From Alphaproteobacteria bacterium (GTDB lineage Bacteria; Pseudomonadota; Alphaproteobacteria; CAAGCB01; CAG-977), in assembly GCA_900768465.1 (NCBI GenBank), contig CAAGCY010000024.1:1-64000 (forward strand): a DNA stretch of 64,000 nt, given 5' to 3'. Of this stretch, positions 40,101 to 49,192 are shown one piece after another; position 1 is the stretch's first letter; every line of letters starts with the position of its first letter. Below the pieces are notes generated by a model. That model did no database searches. It was not told where the DNA came from and saw only the letters and a program-made list of their open reading frames with translations. The position numbers and the translations under genes were made by a program.

Positions 40101-40473
40101 AAACGCCCACGTTGTCGGGATAAATCAATCCCAGCACATAAGCCCCGCACGCCCCCGTCACCGCCGCCAGAAAAGCGCGTCCCAACAGCCGCCAGAGCGA
40201 CAGCAGAAACAAGCAAATCAGCGAAACAATCAGCAGCCCCACGCTGGAAAACAGCACTTCGGGCAAAATCTCGTCGTTTAAAATCAGCGGATAACGGTTT
40301 TTGTACAAAAAGAACAGAAACGTGAACGCCGTCGTAAAGAACATAAACAGCGCGCCGTGCAAAAAGAATGTAACCGAAGATTCGTCCTTCAGCTTTTGGA
40401 ATTTTCTCGCCTTTTTGCGATTAAGTTCGATATTTTCTTCCGTTTGGGCGGTTTCTTCGATTTCTTCTGCCAT
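37129..40473 (-). CDS. Giant membrane protein: sulfatase-like ectodomain plus TolA-like coiled-coil tail
   Basis: An 1114-residue protein. A charged cytoplasmic start is followed by four or five membrane segments (about residues 35-190), an extracytoplasmic region (200-650) with features of the alkaline phosphatase/sulfatase superfamily (YLILADHGG, a late VIHGDRGDG where family members have a D-H pair), a Pro/Ala/Glu-rich region (650-800), a long Ala/Glu/Lys coiled coil (about 800-960) like TolA, and a Val-Glu-Pro-Ala repeat tail. The usual metal residues look degenerate, so catalysis is doubtful. It may span the periplasm. Function unknown. Confidence 0.6.
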   Translation of the reverse strand: MAEEIEETAQTEENIELNRKKARKFQKLKDESSVTFFLHGALFMFFTTAFTFLFFLYKNRYPLILNDEILPEVLFSSVGLLIVSLICLFLLSLWRLLGRAFLAAVTGACGAYVLGLIYPDNVGVYLGGWLPFLPRSQLMWLAENGNFAAGCVIGAVLFVFLNICKGAAMAFLSLPVLAALLMLLNTASKQVSPQVVQKNSEMFADEKSDGKTQNLIYLILADHGGYKAETEEWKAAFPQSKNPVAESNSPAFINAFYQSNGFTFYPSAYLRFPDRYRNVGAAVNPSLEEVTPKLFSRDDASYYVSSSDARVFLLRNDLFKAFKDKEYKINVYQTYPFDFCTGFEKDVEKCVTYPAPLGALYQTDLSVSDRVLLLVGHFLNSTPAGKAAVEKMRAKPSLAGFPFIGNPLSHSLPVGQAGVLYRLVKDAESAKGKNVFFAHLNLPHYPYMYDENCKLVTDPMLWRSRSSVNPKKDLLDGTKNRQAYMRQLACSYGQLNYMLNDLKDSGALKNTKIVIHGDRGDGLQKDDRLTTSMTRIQYQVDRLKRDMTTVFAVYDPAKSKASVEKGACDVQTLVNRHVLDVKDGACLPPDVSQATDQEKEAITQWLAEPVDAAWLKKESYAPIYAAWREKGGQAFMARVAQRQQQADKSLAGSDKMLFVAPPSKSKPVAESETKAAPDFVPVPDADKDVPPPAGTEVVDDEFADLPPPIEIPETTAEEKWKTLEAPAAAEPENAVGDLFGDVPPPPPPPLDANAEVAPELPPPPPLPAEAESAPVIEPVADNAPMPNEAPALPVPDVADTAAPVAPPVPDLPAAPEIKSVEEAEANVGAEAEKAALAAAEKQAEADAAAKAAEEARLREEAEAAEEKARAEAELRAKIEAEVRAKLEAEAKAKAEEEARLKAEAEAKLKAEEEAKARREAEKAQEAAEQAARIQKAIDDANAKQKAAEEARLREEAEAAAKKAFPPAEQDNALDITREIMSERTNEYGDTETYIFIERKPNPNRYDKKYTEKELQTNLIRVEPKKTDLEEKAPEPQKQVVEPPAERVLGTEENPLPVAEPAVPAEKVEPAAPVEPAASAEPAAPAEKVEPVASAEPAAPAKIAVPEPMGRELTD

Positions 40474-40512
40474 TGCCGAGTATCCGTAAAATAAACATAG
40501 GTGTAGATTTAA

Positions 40513-40541
40513 TTCATAAACTCGCCTACAGTATAAGTCAA
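40513..40541 (-). promoter_or_regulatory. Promoter for the giant membrane protein
   Basis: On the minus strand TTGACT (40541-40536), 17 bases, then TATGAA (40518-40513), 40 bases before the ATG at 40473. Confidence 0.55.
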
Positions 40542-40572
40542 TTTTTCATTAAAAATCGAGCAGGATTTTTTT

Positions 40573-42387
40573 ATGTCGTTCGACCTTTTTTTTCAAAACG
40601 CGGTCGCTTTGCATCAGGCGGGCAAGCTGGACGAAGCGGAACAAAGCTACAGACAGCTGTTGGAAATCGCGCCCGAACACACGGATTTACTGCACCTGTT
40701 GGGCATGATTGCCCTGCAAAAAGGCGCTTTTGATTCCGCTTTGGATTTTTTGTACAAAGCCGTCAAGCTCGCCCCCGACGCCGCGGCGTACCGCTTTACG
40801 CTGGCGCAAGCGCTTCAAAGCGGCGGCAAACCGAAAGAAGCGCTGGAACAATACGGCGAAGTCGCCCGCTTGGACGCCGATTTGCCCGATACCGACAACA
40901 ATGTCGGCGTGATTTACCGTTCCTTGGGGCAAGGAAAACAGGCGCGCAAAGCGTTTGAATCCGCTTTGCAAAAAAAGCCCGATTTCGCCTTGGCAATGAT
41001 GAATCTGGCGTTGCTTGAACGCGACGAAGGACATACGGATGCCGCTCTCGCCCTGTTGGAAAAAGCGCGAAGCATCGACCCGCAGGATGCCGAAATCCAT
41101 GCCCAAACCGCAATTACCCTGCGCCGGACGGGACAATACGAGGCGGCTTTGAACCAAATGAATCAAGCCGTCGCCCTTGCCCCCGAAAACCCGACGTATT
41201 TGAACGGACTGGGAATTATCAAGGAAGCTTTGAACGATTCGGACGGCGCTTTCGATGCTTACGACGCGGCGATTCGCATCGCGCCCGATTATCCCGACGC
41301 GTACAACAACCGCGCGCACATTTACGCCAAACGCGGACGGAAATGGGATGCCGAGGACGACTACAAAACCGCCGTCAAGCTTGATCCGAAATTCGCTGAA
41401 GCGTTCAACGATTTGGGCGCTCTGCTGTACGACAACGAACGTTACGAGGAAGCGCTGGAATGTTACCGCAAAGCGTTCATCATCAATCCGAAACAGGCGG
41501 AAACGTGCTTTAATCTGGGGCTGGCGGTCAAAGAAGCGGGCGATCCCGCCGAATCCGTCGGGCTGTACCTGACCGCTTTGGCGTTAAAGCCCGATTTTGC
41601 CCAAGTCCACCACTGTTTGGCGCAAGCCCTGCACGCGCTTTACGTCCACGAAAACAAGCCCGATCTGGCAAAGCGGCTGGCGCGCAAATGGCTGCAGTTT
41701 TTTCCGAACAATCCTATCGCCCGCCGCGTCTGCGACGCGTTTGAAAACAAAAATCCCGCCGAATTTTCACCCGAATATGTCCGTGATTTGTTTGACGCGT
41801 TCGCGGATTCGTTCGAATCTTCGCTGAAAAAGCTCGACTACCGCGTTCCCGATTTGCTGAAAGCGGCTCTGGCGGACGAAAAAAGCGGATTGCGCGTGCT
41901 GGACGCGGGCTGCGGCACGGGATTGAACGGAGCGTTTTTAAAAACACTCGCCAAGCCTTTGACGGGAATCGATCTGTCGTCCGAAATGATTGAAAAAGCG
42001 CGCGAAAAAAATCTGTACAACACTTTGGAAACAGCCGACGCCGTTGATTACATGAACAGCCGTTCCGCCGCGTTTGATCTGATTGTTCTGGCGGACGTCG
42101 CGTGCTATTTCGGCGATTTGACGCCGCTTTTGACCGCCGCCGCAAACGGCTTGGACGACGGGGGAAAACTGTTTTTGACCGTTGAAGAAAACCTTGACGG
42201 ACAAACATTCGCTTTACAGCCGACGGGACGTTACACGCACGGGGAATCCGCCGTGCGCGACGCTTTGAACCGCGCGGGGCTTCGCATGGTTTCATTGACA
42301 CGCGACACTCTGCGCACCGAAGATTCCGCCCCCGTCGCGGGCTTGGTCGTCCTTGCCCGCAAAGAAAAAACAACAAAAGAAAACTGA
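40573..42387 (+). CDS. TPR-repeat protein with C-terminal SAM-dependent methyltransferase
   Basis: A 604-residue soluble protein. About ten TPR units fill residues 1-390 (for example YNNRAHIYAKRGRKWDAEDD and LGALLYDNERYEEALECY). The C-terminal methyltransferase (about 415-600) has the SAM motif VLDAGCGTGLNGAFL, then LTGIDLSSEMIEKA and DLIVLADVACYFGD. Similar TPR-methyltransferase fusions occur in alphaproteobacteria. The substrate is unknown; the TPRs probably bring in a protein partner. The stop is 11 bases before the next gene. Confidence 0.85.
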   Translation: MSFDLFFQNAVALHQAGKLDEAEQSYRQLLEIAPEHTDLLHLLGMIALQKGAFDSALDFLYKAVKLAPDAAAYRFTLAQALQSGGKPKEALEQYGEVARLDADLPDTDNNVGVIYRSLGQGKQARKAFESALQKKPDFALAMMNLALLERDEGHTDAALALLEKARSIDPQDAEIHAQTAITLRRTGQYEAALNQMNQAVALAPENPTYLNGLGIIKEALNDSDGAFDAYDAAIRIAPDYPDAYNNRAHIYAKRGRKWDAEDDYKTAVKLDPKFAEAFNDLGALLYDNERYEEALECYRKAFIINPKQAETCFNLGLAVKEAGDPAESVGLYLTALALKPDFAQVHHCLAQALHALYVHENKPDLAKRLARKWLQFFPNNPIARRVCDAFENKNPAEFSPEYVRDLFDAFADSFESSLKKLDYRVPDLLKAALADEKSGLRVLDAGCGTGLNGAFLKTLAKPLTGIDLSSEMIEKAREKNLYNTLETADAVDYMNSRSAAFDLIVLADVACYFGDLTPLLTAAANGLDDGGKLFLTVEENLDGQTFALQPTGRYTHGESAVRDALNRAGLRMVSLTRDTLRTEDSAPVAGLVVLARKEKTTKEN

Positions 42388-42397
42388 AAACTGGACA

Positions 42398-43096
42398 ATG
42401 AGAACAAGAACGTCTAAAATCTTCCTTACCATATCGGGGCTGGTTTTGACCGCCTTGATTGTCATGACATTAAAATGGAGTAAACAAATGCCGCATTACA
42501 ACTGGAATGAAGTTCCCGAAACCGAAACGGAAGCTTTGGTCAATAAAATCAATGCGCTCAGCACGTACAATCTTTTCAACGCCGACCGCACGCATCTGCA
42601 GATTGCCGATCTGCCGTTCTACACGAACTTCAGACTGTTGCAGGCGACGACGTTTTCGACGATTCCGCCTGTAACAATGGAATATCTGCTGACCAAAAAC
42701 GGCGACGTCATCAAGATGGACGGCACGCGCGAACCGATTTTCGAACACAACAAAGACGCGGGTCTGGTTTTGAACGAAGAAACCGTCGTTCCTTACGCGA
42801 CATTCGTTTTGGACGCCGTTCAGACCGATCAGGGAACGCTGCGCTTGGTTGAACACGTCGACGAAGACACGTTTACCGACACGCCGACCCCCCAACAGCG
42901 CAAAGAAGTAACGCACTTGATTCGTCCGGCGAAAGTTACGAAAACGGATGACGGATTCAAGCTGGACGTCATCATGCTGTACGGCGATTCCGTGTTCCGC
43001 GCGGACTTGGACGTCAAAAACGACGGCTACATCGAAATCATGGGTGAAGAAAAATTGGCGGAAGGCATGCCGATTCGCCCGATTTTCCTCGAGTAA
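42398..43096 (+). CDS. Membrane-anchored protein of unknown function
   Basis: A 232-residue protein. One N-terminal membrane segment (about residues 9-26) is followed by a hydrophilic extracytoplasmic domain of about 200 residues with alternating strands. The start at 42398 (MRTRTSK) fits the anchor. No family recognised. It lies between the TPR-methyltransferase and the ALDH-like gene, all on the same strand with small gaps, so probably an operon. Confidence 0.65.
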   Translation: MRTRTSKIFLTISGLVLTALIVMTLKWSKQMPHYNWNEVPETETEALVNKINALSTYNLFNADRTHLQIADLPFYTNFRLLQATTFSTIPPVTMEYLLTKNGDVIKMDGTREPIFEHNKDAGLVLNEETVVPYATFVLDAVQTDQGTLRLVEHVDEDTFTDTPTPQQRKEVTHLIRPAKVTKTDDGFKLDVIMLYGDSVFRADLDVKNDGYIEIMGEEKLAEGMPIRPIFLE

Positions 43097-43110
43097 TCCC
43101 GTAAACGCTC

Positions 43111-44580
43111 ATGTTCCGTCACGTTGCCGAAATAGTCAACCGCCTGAAACTGGATATTGATTTTTTATCCAGCGGAAATTGTGTTGACTATTCGCCCGTG
43201 AACGGGGAAAACATCGCGTCGTTTCCGCTGGGCGACGCGCAGACTGTCGAACGCACCGTCGCGCGTTCCGTCGCGGCGTTTCGCGAATGGCGCGACGTGT
43301 CGCCGGCGGAACGAAGCGAATTGATTCGCCTGTTTGCCGACGAACTGAGCGCCAACAAAGAAGACATCGTCAATCTGATTATGATTGAAACGGGAAAAAT
43401 CCGTTCCGCCGCTTTGAAAGAAGTGGAACGCTCGATTTCCCTGTGTGAATCGGTCGCTTCCATTCCGCAAAGGCTGTCGGGGGTTTCCGCCCCCGCGGAA
43501 AGCCATAAATTGGTGATTTCCCAATCATGGTTGCCTTTGGGGCCCGTGGCGGTGGTTACATCGTTCAACTTTCCGTTGCGGGTGTGGGCTTTGCATGCGC
43601 TGGTCGCTTTGGCGTGCGGCAATTCCGTGATTTGGCGTCCCTCGCGCAAAGCGACTCTGACGGCGTTTGCGGTAATTTCGCTGTTGCGGCGGGCAAAGGC
43701 GCGCTGTTCGGCGAATTGCCCCGAATATCTGTCGCAAATTTTGATTTGTGATCACCCCGAATTGATGCAGTTGGCGAAAAACCCGCAAGTTCCGCTGGTT
43801 TGCGCAACGGGCGCACCCGCCATGGCGCGCAAGATTCAGGGATTGGTCGGCGAACGGCTGGGGCGTTCCATTTTGGCGACGGGCGGCAACAACGCGGCGC
43901 TTGTCGCTCCCAGCGCGGACATCGACCTTGCCGTCAATCATATTGTCCGTTCGACGATTGCGGATTGCGGTCAGCGCGGCACGTCGCTGCAGCGTCTGTT
44001 CTGCCATTCGTCCGTTTACGATAAAATCGTCCCCCGATTGAAGGACGAATTCCGGCGGGTTTACGTCAATTCTCCCTTTGAACGCCAAAGCATGATCGGA
44101 CCTTTGATTGACAAAGTCGCTTACGACACGATGCGTCTGTCGCTGGAACAAGCGACCGTTGACGGCGGCGTTGTTTCGGGCGGCAACCGTCTGGACGTCG
44201 GCAATTACAGGGACGCTTACTATGTTCAGCCCGCGTTGGTCGAAATGCCCAAACAAACGGGCATTGTGAAAACGGAACTGCTTGCGCCCGTTTTGTATGT
44301 TATGCGCTACGACGACTTCGACCAAGCCATGGAAGAAATCAACGCATTTCCGCAAACGCTGGTATCCTGCGCGTTTACCAACGACTTGAAAGAAGTCGGC
44401 GCGTTTTCGTCTTTGGACGGGGCGCGCACGAACGTGGCGACGGTTAATGCGGGAACGGTCGGTTACGATTTGGCGGCGATGTTCGGAACGGACAGAAACG
44501 CGGTCGGATCGGGAACGGCATCCGAACCGTGGCGTCCGTTTATGCAGGCGAAATCCTGTTTGGTCAACTTCAACTGTTAA
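43111..44580 (+). CDS. ALDH7-like aldehyde dehydrogenase homologue lacking catalytic residues
   Basis: A 489-residue protein that follows the antiquitin/ALDH7 pattern over its whole length (PLGPVAVVTSFNFPLRVWAL, GNSVIWRPS, GGNNAALVAPSAD, LLAPVLYVM). The catalytic Cys motif GQRC reads GQRG (Gly290, codon 43978-43980), and the general-base Glu in LELGGNN is Ala256 (43876-43878). The Lys of WKPS is Arg and the C-terminal G-rich loop is altered. The frame is open and otherwise well kept, so it looks like a pseudoenzyme rather than a pseudogene. Confidence 0.85.
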   Translation: MFRHVAEIVNRLKLDIDFLSSGNCVDYSPVNGENIASFPLGDAQTVERTVARSVAAFREWRDVSPAERSELIRLFADELSANKEDIVNLIMIETGKIRSAALKEVERSISLCESVASIPQRLSGVSAPAESHKLVISQSWLPLGPVAVVTSFNFPLRVWALHALVALACGNSVIWRPSRKATLTAFAVISLLRRAKARCSANCPEYLSQILICDHPELMQLAKNPQVPLVCATGAPAMARKIQGLVGERLGRSILATGGNNAALVAPSADIDLAVNHIVRSTIADCGQRGTSLQRLFCHSSVYDKIVPRLKDEFRRVYVNSPFERQSMIGPLIDKVAYDTMRLSLEQATVDGGVVSGGNRLDVGNYRDAYYVQPALVEMPKQTGIVKTELLAPVLYVMRYDDFDQAMEEINAFPQTLVSCAFTNDLKEVGAFSSLDGARTNVATVNAGTVGYDLAAMFGTDRNAVGSGTASEPWRPFMQAKSCLVNFNC

Positions 44581-44594
44581 AAGGGCATACGCAA

Positions 44595-45356
44595 ATGCGC
44601 CGTCTGGTATTGACCGTGTTGTTGTGCTTGGTTTCGGCGTGCGCGACGCCCGAACGGCTTGACCCCGAAACCACTCCGCCCGAAGTCCTGTACAATCACG
44701 CCGCCGATTTGCTGATAAAACAGCGCGAATACACCAAAGCCATCGAGGCTTTCGACGAAATCGACCGTTATTACCCATACTCCCGCTGGGCGCTGAAAGC
44801 CCAAATCATGCTGGCGTTCACGAATTACGTCAAAAAAGAATACGACGACGCGGAAATCGTGCTTGACCGCTTTATCCGCCTGTACCCCGGCAACAAATAC
44901 GCGCCTTATGCGTATTATTTGAAAGCGATGTGTTCCTACGCGCAGTTGTCCGATCCCAAGCGCGATCAAAAGAAAACGCAGAACGCGCTGCAGGCTTTGC
45001 AGGAAGTCGTCAGCCGTTTTCCCCGAACCGACTACGCTGCCGACGCGGAAAAGAAGCTGAATCTGGCTTACGATTATCTGGCGGCGAAAGAATTGAACGT
45101 CGGCAAATTTTATCAGAAGAACAACGAACACGCGGCGGCGCTGAACCGCTTTTTTACGGTCGTCCGCGACTATCCCGCCACCCGTTCGGTACAGGAAGCC
45201 CTGTTCCGTCTGACCGAAACCTATCTGATTTTGGGATTGGACGAAGAAGCGCAAAAATCGGCGGCGGTTTTGGGCTATAACTATCCCGACAGCCGCTGGT
45301 ACAAAAAAGCGTATGAATTGATGAAAGAATACGCCCCCGAAACAATCAAAGGATAG
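44595..45356 (+). CDS. bamD: Outer membrane assembly lipoprotein BamD
   Basis: A 253-residue lipoprotein (lipobox VSAC, Cys16) with five TPR-like repeats and the family sequences YYPYSRWALKAQIMLAF and FIRLYPGNKYAPYAYYLKAM. BamD is the essential lipoprotein of the BAM complex that inserts beta-barrel proteins in the outer membrane. The ATG at 44595 gives the correct signal sequence. The bamD-recN-ligA order is common in alphaproteobacteria. Confidence 0.95.
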   Translation: MRRLVLTVLLCLVSACATPERLDPETTPPEVLYNHAADLLIKQREYTKAIEAFDEIDRYYPYSRWALKAQIMLAFTNYVKKEYDDAEIVLDRFIRLYPGNKYAPYAYYLKAMCSYAQLSDPKRDQKKTQNALQALQEVVSRFPRTDYAADAEKKLNLAYDYLAAKELNVGKFYQKNNEHAAALNRFFTVVRDYPATRSVQEALFRLTETYLILGLDEEAQKSAAVLGYNYPDSRWYKKAYELMKEYAPETIKG

Positions 45357-45362
45357 CCCGAC

Positions 45363-47036
45363 ATGTTGGTTCGCCTGTCGATTCGCGATGTTGTTCTGAT
45401 TGAAAAGCTGGATTTGGATTTTGCCGGCGGCTTGTGCGCTTTTACGGGTGAAACGGGCGCGGGAAAGTCGATTTTGCTGGATTCGCTGGCTTTGGCGATG
45501 GGTGCGCGTTCCGATTCGGGGCTTGTGCGGCGCGGGGCGAAACAGCTGTCCGTATCCGCCGAATTTTCGCCCGTACTGCCCGAAATCAAAGCTTTATTGG
45601 ATGAACAAGCGATTGATTGCGACGACGATTCGCTGTTTTTGCGCCGCGTCGTTTCCGCCGACGGCAAAAGCCGCGCGTTCATCAACGACCAGCCCGTCAG
45701 CGCGGCTTTATTGCGCCAAGTCGGCGATTTTCTGGTCGAAATTCACGGGCAATTCGCAACGCACGGATTGCTGAATCTGGCGACGCACCGCGGCATACTG
45801 GACGCTTACGGACGGCTGGAAAGCCTGACCGCCGCCTGCGCTTCCGCTTTTGACGCGTGGCAGTCGAAAACCGCCGAACTTCAAGCCGCGCAAGACGCTT
45901 TTGCCAAAGCGCAAGCCGAGGAAGACTTCATCCGCCATTCCGCCGAAGAACTGTCCGCGTTCGCCCCGCGCGAAGGCGAGGAAAAAGAGCTTGCCGACCG
46001 CCGCGCTTTGATGATGAACGGCGAAAAGCTGGCGGAAGGACTGAACACCGTCCGACAGGCTTTGAGCGGCGAAGAAATCGATCGGGCTTTGCGAACGGCT
46101 CAGCGTCAGCTGGAAAATCTGTCGCGCTTGACAAACGGCAAGTATGACGCGATTATCGACACGCTCGCCCGCGCGGAAAACGAATTGAACGAAGCCGCCG
46201 CCGCCGTCGAAACGGAATGCGGTCAAATCGAATTCGACCCCCGCGAACAGGAACAGGTCGAAGACCGCCTGTACGCTTTGCGTTCTTTGGCGCGCAAACA
46301 TCAAACCGAACCCGACGCCCTGCCCGCTTTGTTGTCGGATTTTGAATCCAAACTGTCCGCGCTGGACAAAGGCGGCAACGACTTGATTGCGCTGGAAAAA
46401 GCGGTGGAACAGGCGCGCGTCGCGTATTTGACGGCGGCGCGCACGCTGTCCGAAGCACGCAAGCAAACGGCTGAAAAGCTTGACGCGGCGGTCAAAGCGG
46501 AACTGCCGCCTTTGAAATTGGAAAAAGCCGTTTTCAAAACCCAAATCGACACTCTGCCCGAATCGCTGTGGGGCGCGGACGGACTGGACAAAGTTGTGTT
46601 CACAGCTTCGACCAACACGGGGACGGACGCCGCGCCGATTAACAAAATCGCGTCGGGCGGCGAACTGGCGCGCTTTATGCTGGCTTTGAAAGTCAACTTG
46701 GCGACATCGGAAAACATTCCGACGCTGGTGTTTGACGAAGTGGATTCGGCAATCGGCGGCGCGACGGCGTCGGCGGTCGGCGAACGGCTGGCGCGGCTGG
46801 CGCGCGAAAACTGTCAAGTGCTGGTCATCACCCATTCGCCGCAGGTCGCTTCGTTCGGAACGCACCATTTCCGCGTCGAAAAGGACGATATGGACGGCAA
46901 AACCGTAACCAACGTCCGCGAACTGACCGATTCCGAACGGCGCGAGGAAATCGCCCGCATGCTGTCGGGCGCGGAAATCACGGACGCGTCGCGCGCCGCC
47001 GCGGTCGAGCTTTTGAAAAACAGGACACACGCATGA
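45363..47036 (+). CDS. recN: DNA repair protein RecN
   Basis: A 557-residue SMC-like ATPase with Walker A GETGAGKS (29-36), long coiled coils (about 165-360), signature SGGELARFMLALK and Walker B TLVFDEVDSAIGG. RecN holds broken DNA ends in double-strand break repair. It starts 7 bases after bamD and its stop overlaps the ligA start (ATGA). Confidence 0.95.
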   Translation: MLVRLSIRDVVLIEKLDLDFAGGLCAFTGETGAGKSILLDSLALAMGARSDSGLVRRGAKQLSVSAEFSPVLPEIKALLDEQAIDCDDDSLFLRRVVSADGKSRAFINDQPVSAALLRQVGDFLVEIHGQFATHGLLNLATHRGILDAYGRLESLTAACASAFDAWQSKTAELQAAQDAFAKAQAEEDFIRHSAEELSAFAPREGEEKELADRRALMMNGEKLAEGLNTVRQALSGEEIDRALRTAQRQLENLSRLTNGKYDAIIDTLARAENELNEAAAAVETECGQIEFDPREQEQVEDRLYALRSLARKHQTEPDALPALLSDFESKLSALDKGGNDLIALEKAVEQARVAYLTAARTLSEARKQTAEKLDAAVKAELPPLKLEKAVFKTQIDTLPESLWGADGLDKVVFTASTNTGTDAAPINKIASGGELARFMLALKVNLATSENIPTLVFDEVDSAIGGATASAVGERLARLARENCQVLVITHSPQVASFGTHHFRVEKDDMDGKTVTNVRELTDSERREEIARMLSGAEITDASRAAAVELLKNRTHA

Positions 47037-49114
47037 CCGAAACGCCCGTTTCCGCATTGACGGATTTGGAAGCCGCCGCCGAACTGGCATTCCTTGCCAA
47101 ACGCATGGCGGAGCTGGACAAAGCCTATTACCAAGCCGACGATCCGCTGGTGTCGGATGCCGAATACGACGCGCTGAAACGCCGCAACGAAGCGATTGAA
47201 GCCCGCTTTCCGCACCTTGTCCGCGCGGATTCGCCGTCCAAAAAAGTCGGCGCGAAAGCATCCGAAGATTTTGCGAAAGTAACGCACAGCGTTCCGATGC
47301 TGTCGTTGGGCAACATTTTTTCGACGGACGAAATCTTTGAATTTTCCAACCGCATCCGCCGTTTCTTGGGACTGGACGATGACGCGGAACTGGCGTTTAT
47401 GGCGGAACCGAAACTGGACGGCTTGTCGTTTTCCGCCCTGTACGTCAACGGCGAATTCGTGCGCGGCGCAACCCGCGGCGACGGCTCCGTCGGCGAAGAC
47501 ATCACGGAAAACCTGAAACAAATCAAAGACTTGCCGTTAAAGCTCGTTGGAAACGACATTCCCGAACGCCTTGACATCCGCGGCGAAGTCATTATGAACA
47601 AAGCGGATTTTTTCGCGCTGAACGACGAACAAACAGCGGCTGGCAAAAAGCCGTTCGCCAACCCGCGCAACGCGGCGGCGGGGTCTTTGCGCCAGCTTGA
47701 CCCGCGGATTACGGGGCGCAGACGGCTGTCTTTGTTCGGCTACACGTTCGGCGAAACATCCGCCGAACCGTGGGATTCTCAAGACGCTTTTTTACAAAAA
47801 ATCCGTTCGTGGGGCTTTCCCGTCAACCCCGAAGTCCGTTTGTGCAAAACAGCGCAAGAGCTGGCGGATTTCTTTGAAAATCTGGCGGACAAGCGTCCGA
47901 ATCTGCCCTATGACATTGACGGCGCGGTCTACAAAGTCAATCGCCGCGACTGGCAGGAACGCTTGGGCTTTGTCGCGCGCGCGCCGCGTTGGGCGATTGC
48001 GCACAAATTCCCCGCGGAACAAGCGCAAACCAAACTGGAAAACATCAGAATCCAAGTCGGACGCACGGGCGCGCTGACTCCCGTCGCGGACTTGACCCCC
48101 GTCAACGTCGGCGGCGTTATGGTGTCGCATGCGACTTTGCATAACGAAGACGAACTGAAACGCAAGGACATCCGCATCGGCGACACGGTCGTCATTCAGC
48201 GCGCGGGCGACGTGATTCCGCAAGTCGTGCGCGTTGTTTTGGAAAAACGTCCCGCCGATTCGGTTCCGTTTGAATTTCCGACGGTCTGTCCCGTTTGCGG
48301 CGCGCATGTCGTCCGCGATCCCGATGAAGCGGTTCAGCGGTGTTCGGGCGGATTGGTCTGTCCCGCGCAGGCGGTTGAAAGCCTGAAGCACTTTGTTTCG
48401 CGCGACGCTTTGAATATCGAAGGCTTGGGTGCTAAAAACATGGCGTTTTTCTTTGACCGCGAGTGGATAAAAACGCCGTCGGACGTGTTCACGCTGGAAA
48501 GCCGGGTCGGCGCGGATATTCGCAAGCTGGACGGCTGGGGCGACAAATCCGCCGACAATCTGTTTGCCGCGATTCGCAAAGTCGCCGCCGCAACGCCGAT
48601 GGAAAAGTTCCTGTTCGCCCTCGGCATTCGCGAAGTCGGACAAGCCACCGCGCGGTTGCTTGCCGCGCATTACTTGACCATGCCCGCTTTTTTGGAGCAA
48701 ACGGCTCTGGCGCAAGACCGCGAATCGGACGCGTACAAAGAGCTGCTGTCCATCGAAAGCATCGGCGATGTTATCGCGTGCGAGATTTTGGACTTTACGG
48801 CAGAGGAACACAACCGAACGGAAATCGACAAACTGCTGAATCTGATGACGGTCACGGCGTTCGTTCCCGTTGAAAACGACTCGCCTTTGGCAGGAAAAAC
48901 GGTGGTTTTCACGGGTTCGCTGGAAACGATGACCCGCAGCGAAGCCAAAGCCAAAGCTCAAAGCGCGGGCGCAAAAGTCGCAGGTTCCGTTTCCAAAAAA
49001 ACCGATTACGTCGTTTTGGGCGCGGATGCGGGGTCAAAAGCGCAGAAAGCCGCCGAATTGGGCATTACGGTTTTGTCGGAATCCGAATTTACGGAATTAT
49101 GTAACAATCGGTAA
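47033..49114 (+). CDS. ligA: NAD-dependent DNA ligase LigA
   Basis: A 693-residue ligase. Adenylation motif KLDG (Lys127 in AEPKLDGLSF), OB-fold with RAGDVIPQVVRV, a four-Cys zinc finger (CPVCG ... RCSGGLVCPAQ), helix-hairpin-helix repeats and a C-terminal BRCT domain (VVFTGSLETMTRSEAKA) are in the normal order. Joins Okazaki fragments. The start overlaps recN. Confidence 0.97.
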   Translation: MTETPVSALTDLEAAAELAFLAKRMAELDKAYYQADDPLVSDAEYDALKRRNEAIEARFPHLVRADSPSKKVGAKASEDFAKVTHSVPMLSLGNIFSTDEIFEFSNRIRRFLGLDDDAELAFMAEPKLDGLSFSALYVNGEFVRGATRGDGSVGEDITENLKQIKDLPLKLVGNDIPERLDIRGEVIMNKADFFALNDEQTAAGKKPFANPRNAAAGSLRQLDPRITGRRRLSLFGYTFGETSAEPWDSQDAFLQKIRSWGFPVNPEVRLCKTAQELADFFENLADKRPNLPYDIDGAVYKVNRRDWQERLGFVARAPRWAIAHKFPAEQAQTKLENIRIQVGRTGALTPVADLTPVNVGGVMVSHATLHNEDELKRKDIRIGDTVVIQRAGDVIPQVVRVVLEKRPADSVPFEFPTVCPVCGAHVVRDPDEAVQRCSGGLVCPAQAVESLKHFVSRDALNIEGLGAKNMAFFFDREWIKTPSDVFTLESRVGADIRKLDGWGDKSADNLFAAIRKVAAATPMEKFLFALGIREVGQATARLLAAHYLTMPAFLEQTALAQDRESDAYKELLSIESIGDVIACEILDFTAEEHNRTEIDKLLNLMTVTAFVPVENDSPLAGKTVVFTGSLETMTRSEAKAKAQSAGAKVAGSVSKKTDYVVLGADAGSKAQKAAELGITVLSESEFTELCNNR

Positions 49115-49192
49115 TCGTTTTTTTATCGCTTTTTTGAATTTTTTTACCTATCTTACGACTCAAGGATACTTTTGGGATTAAGGACGCGAAAA

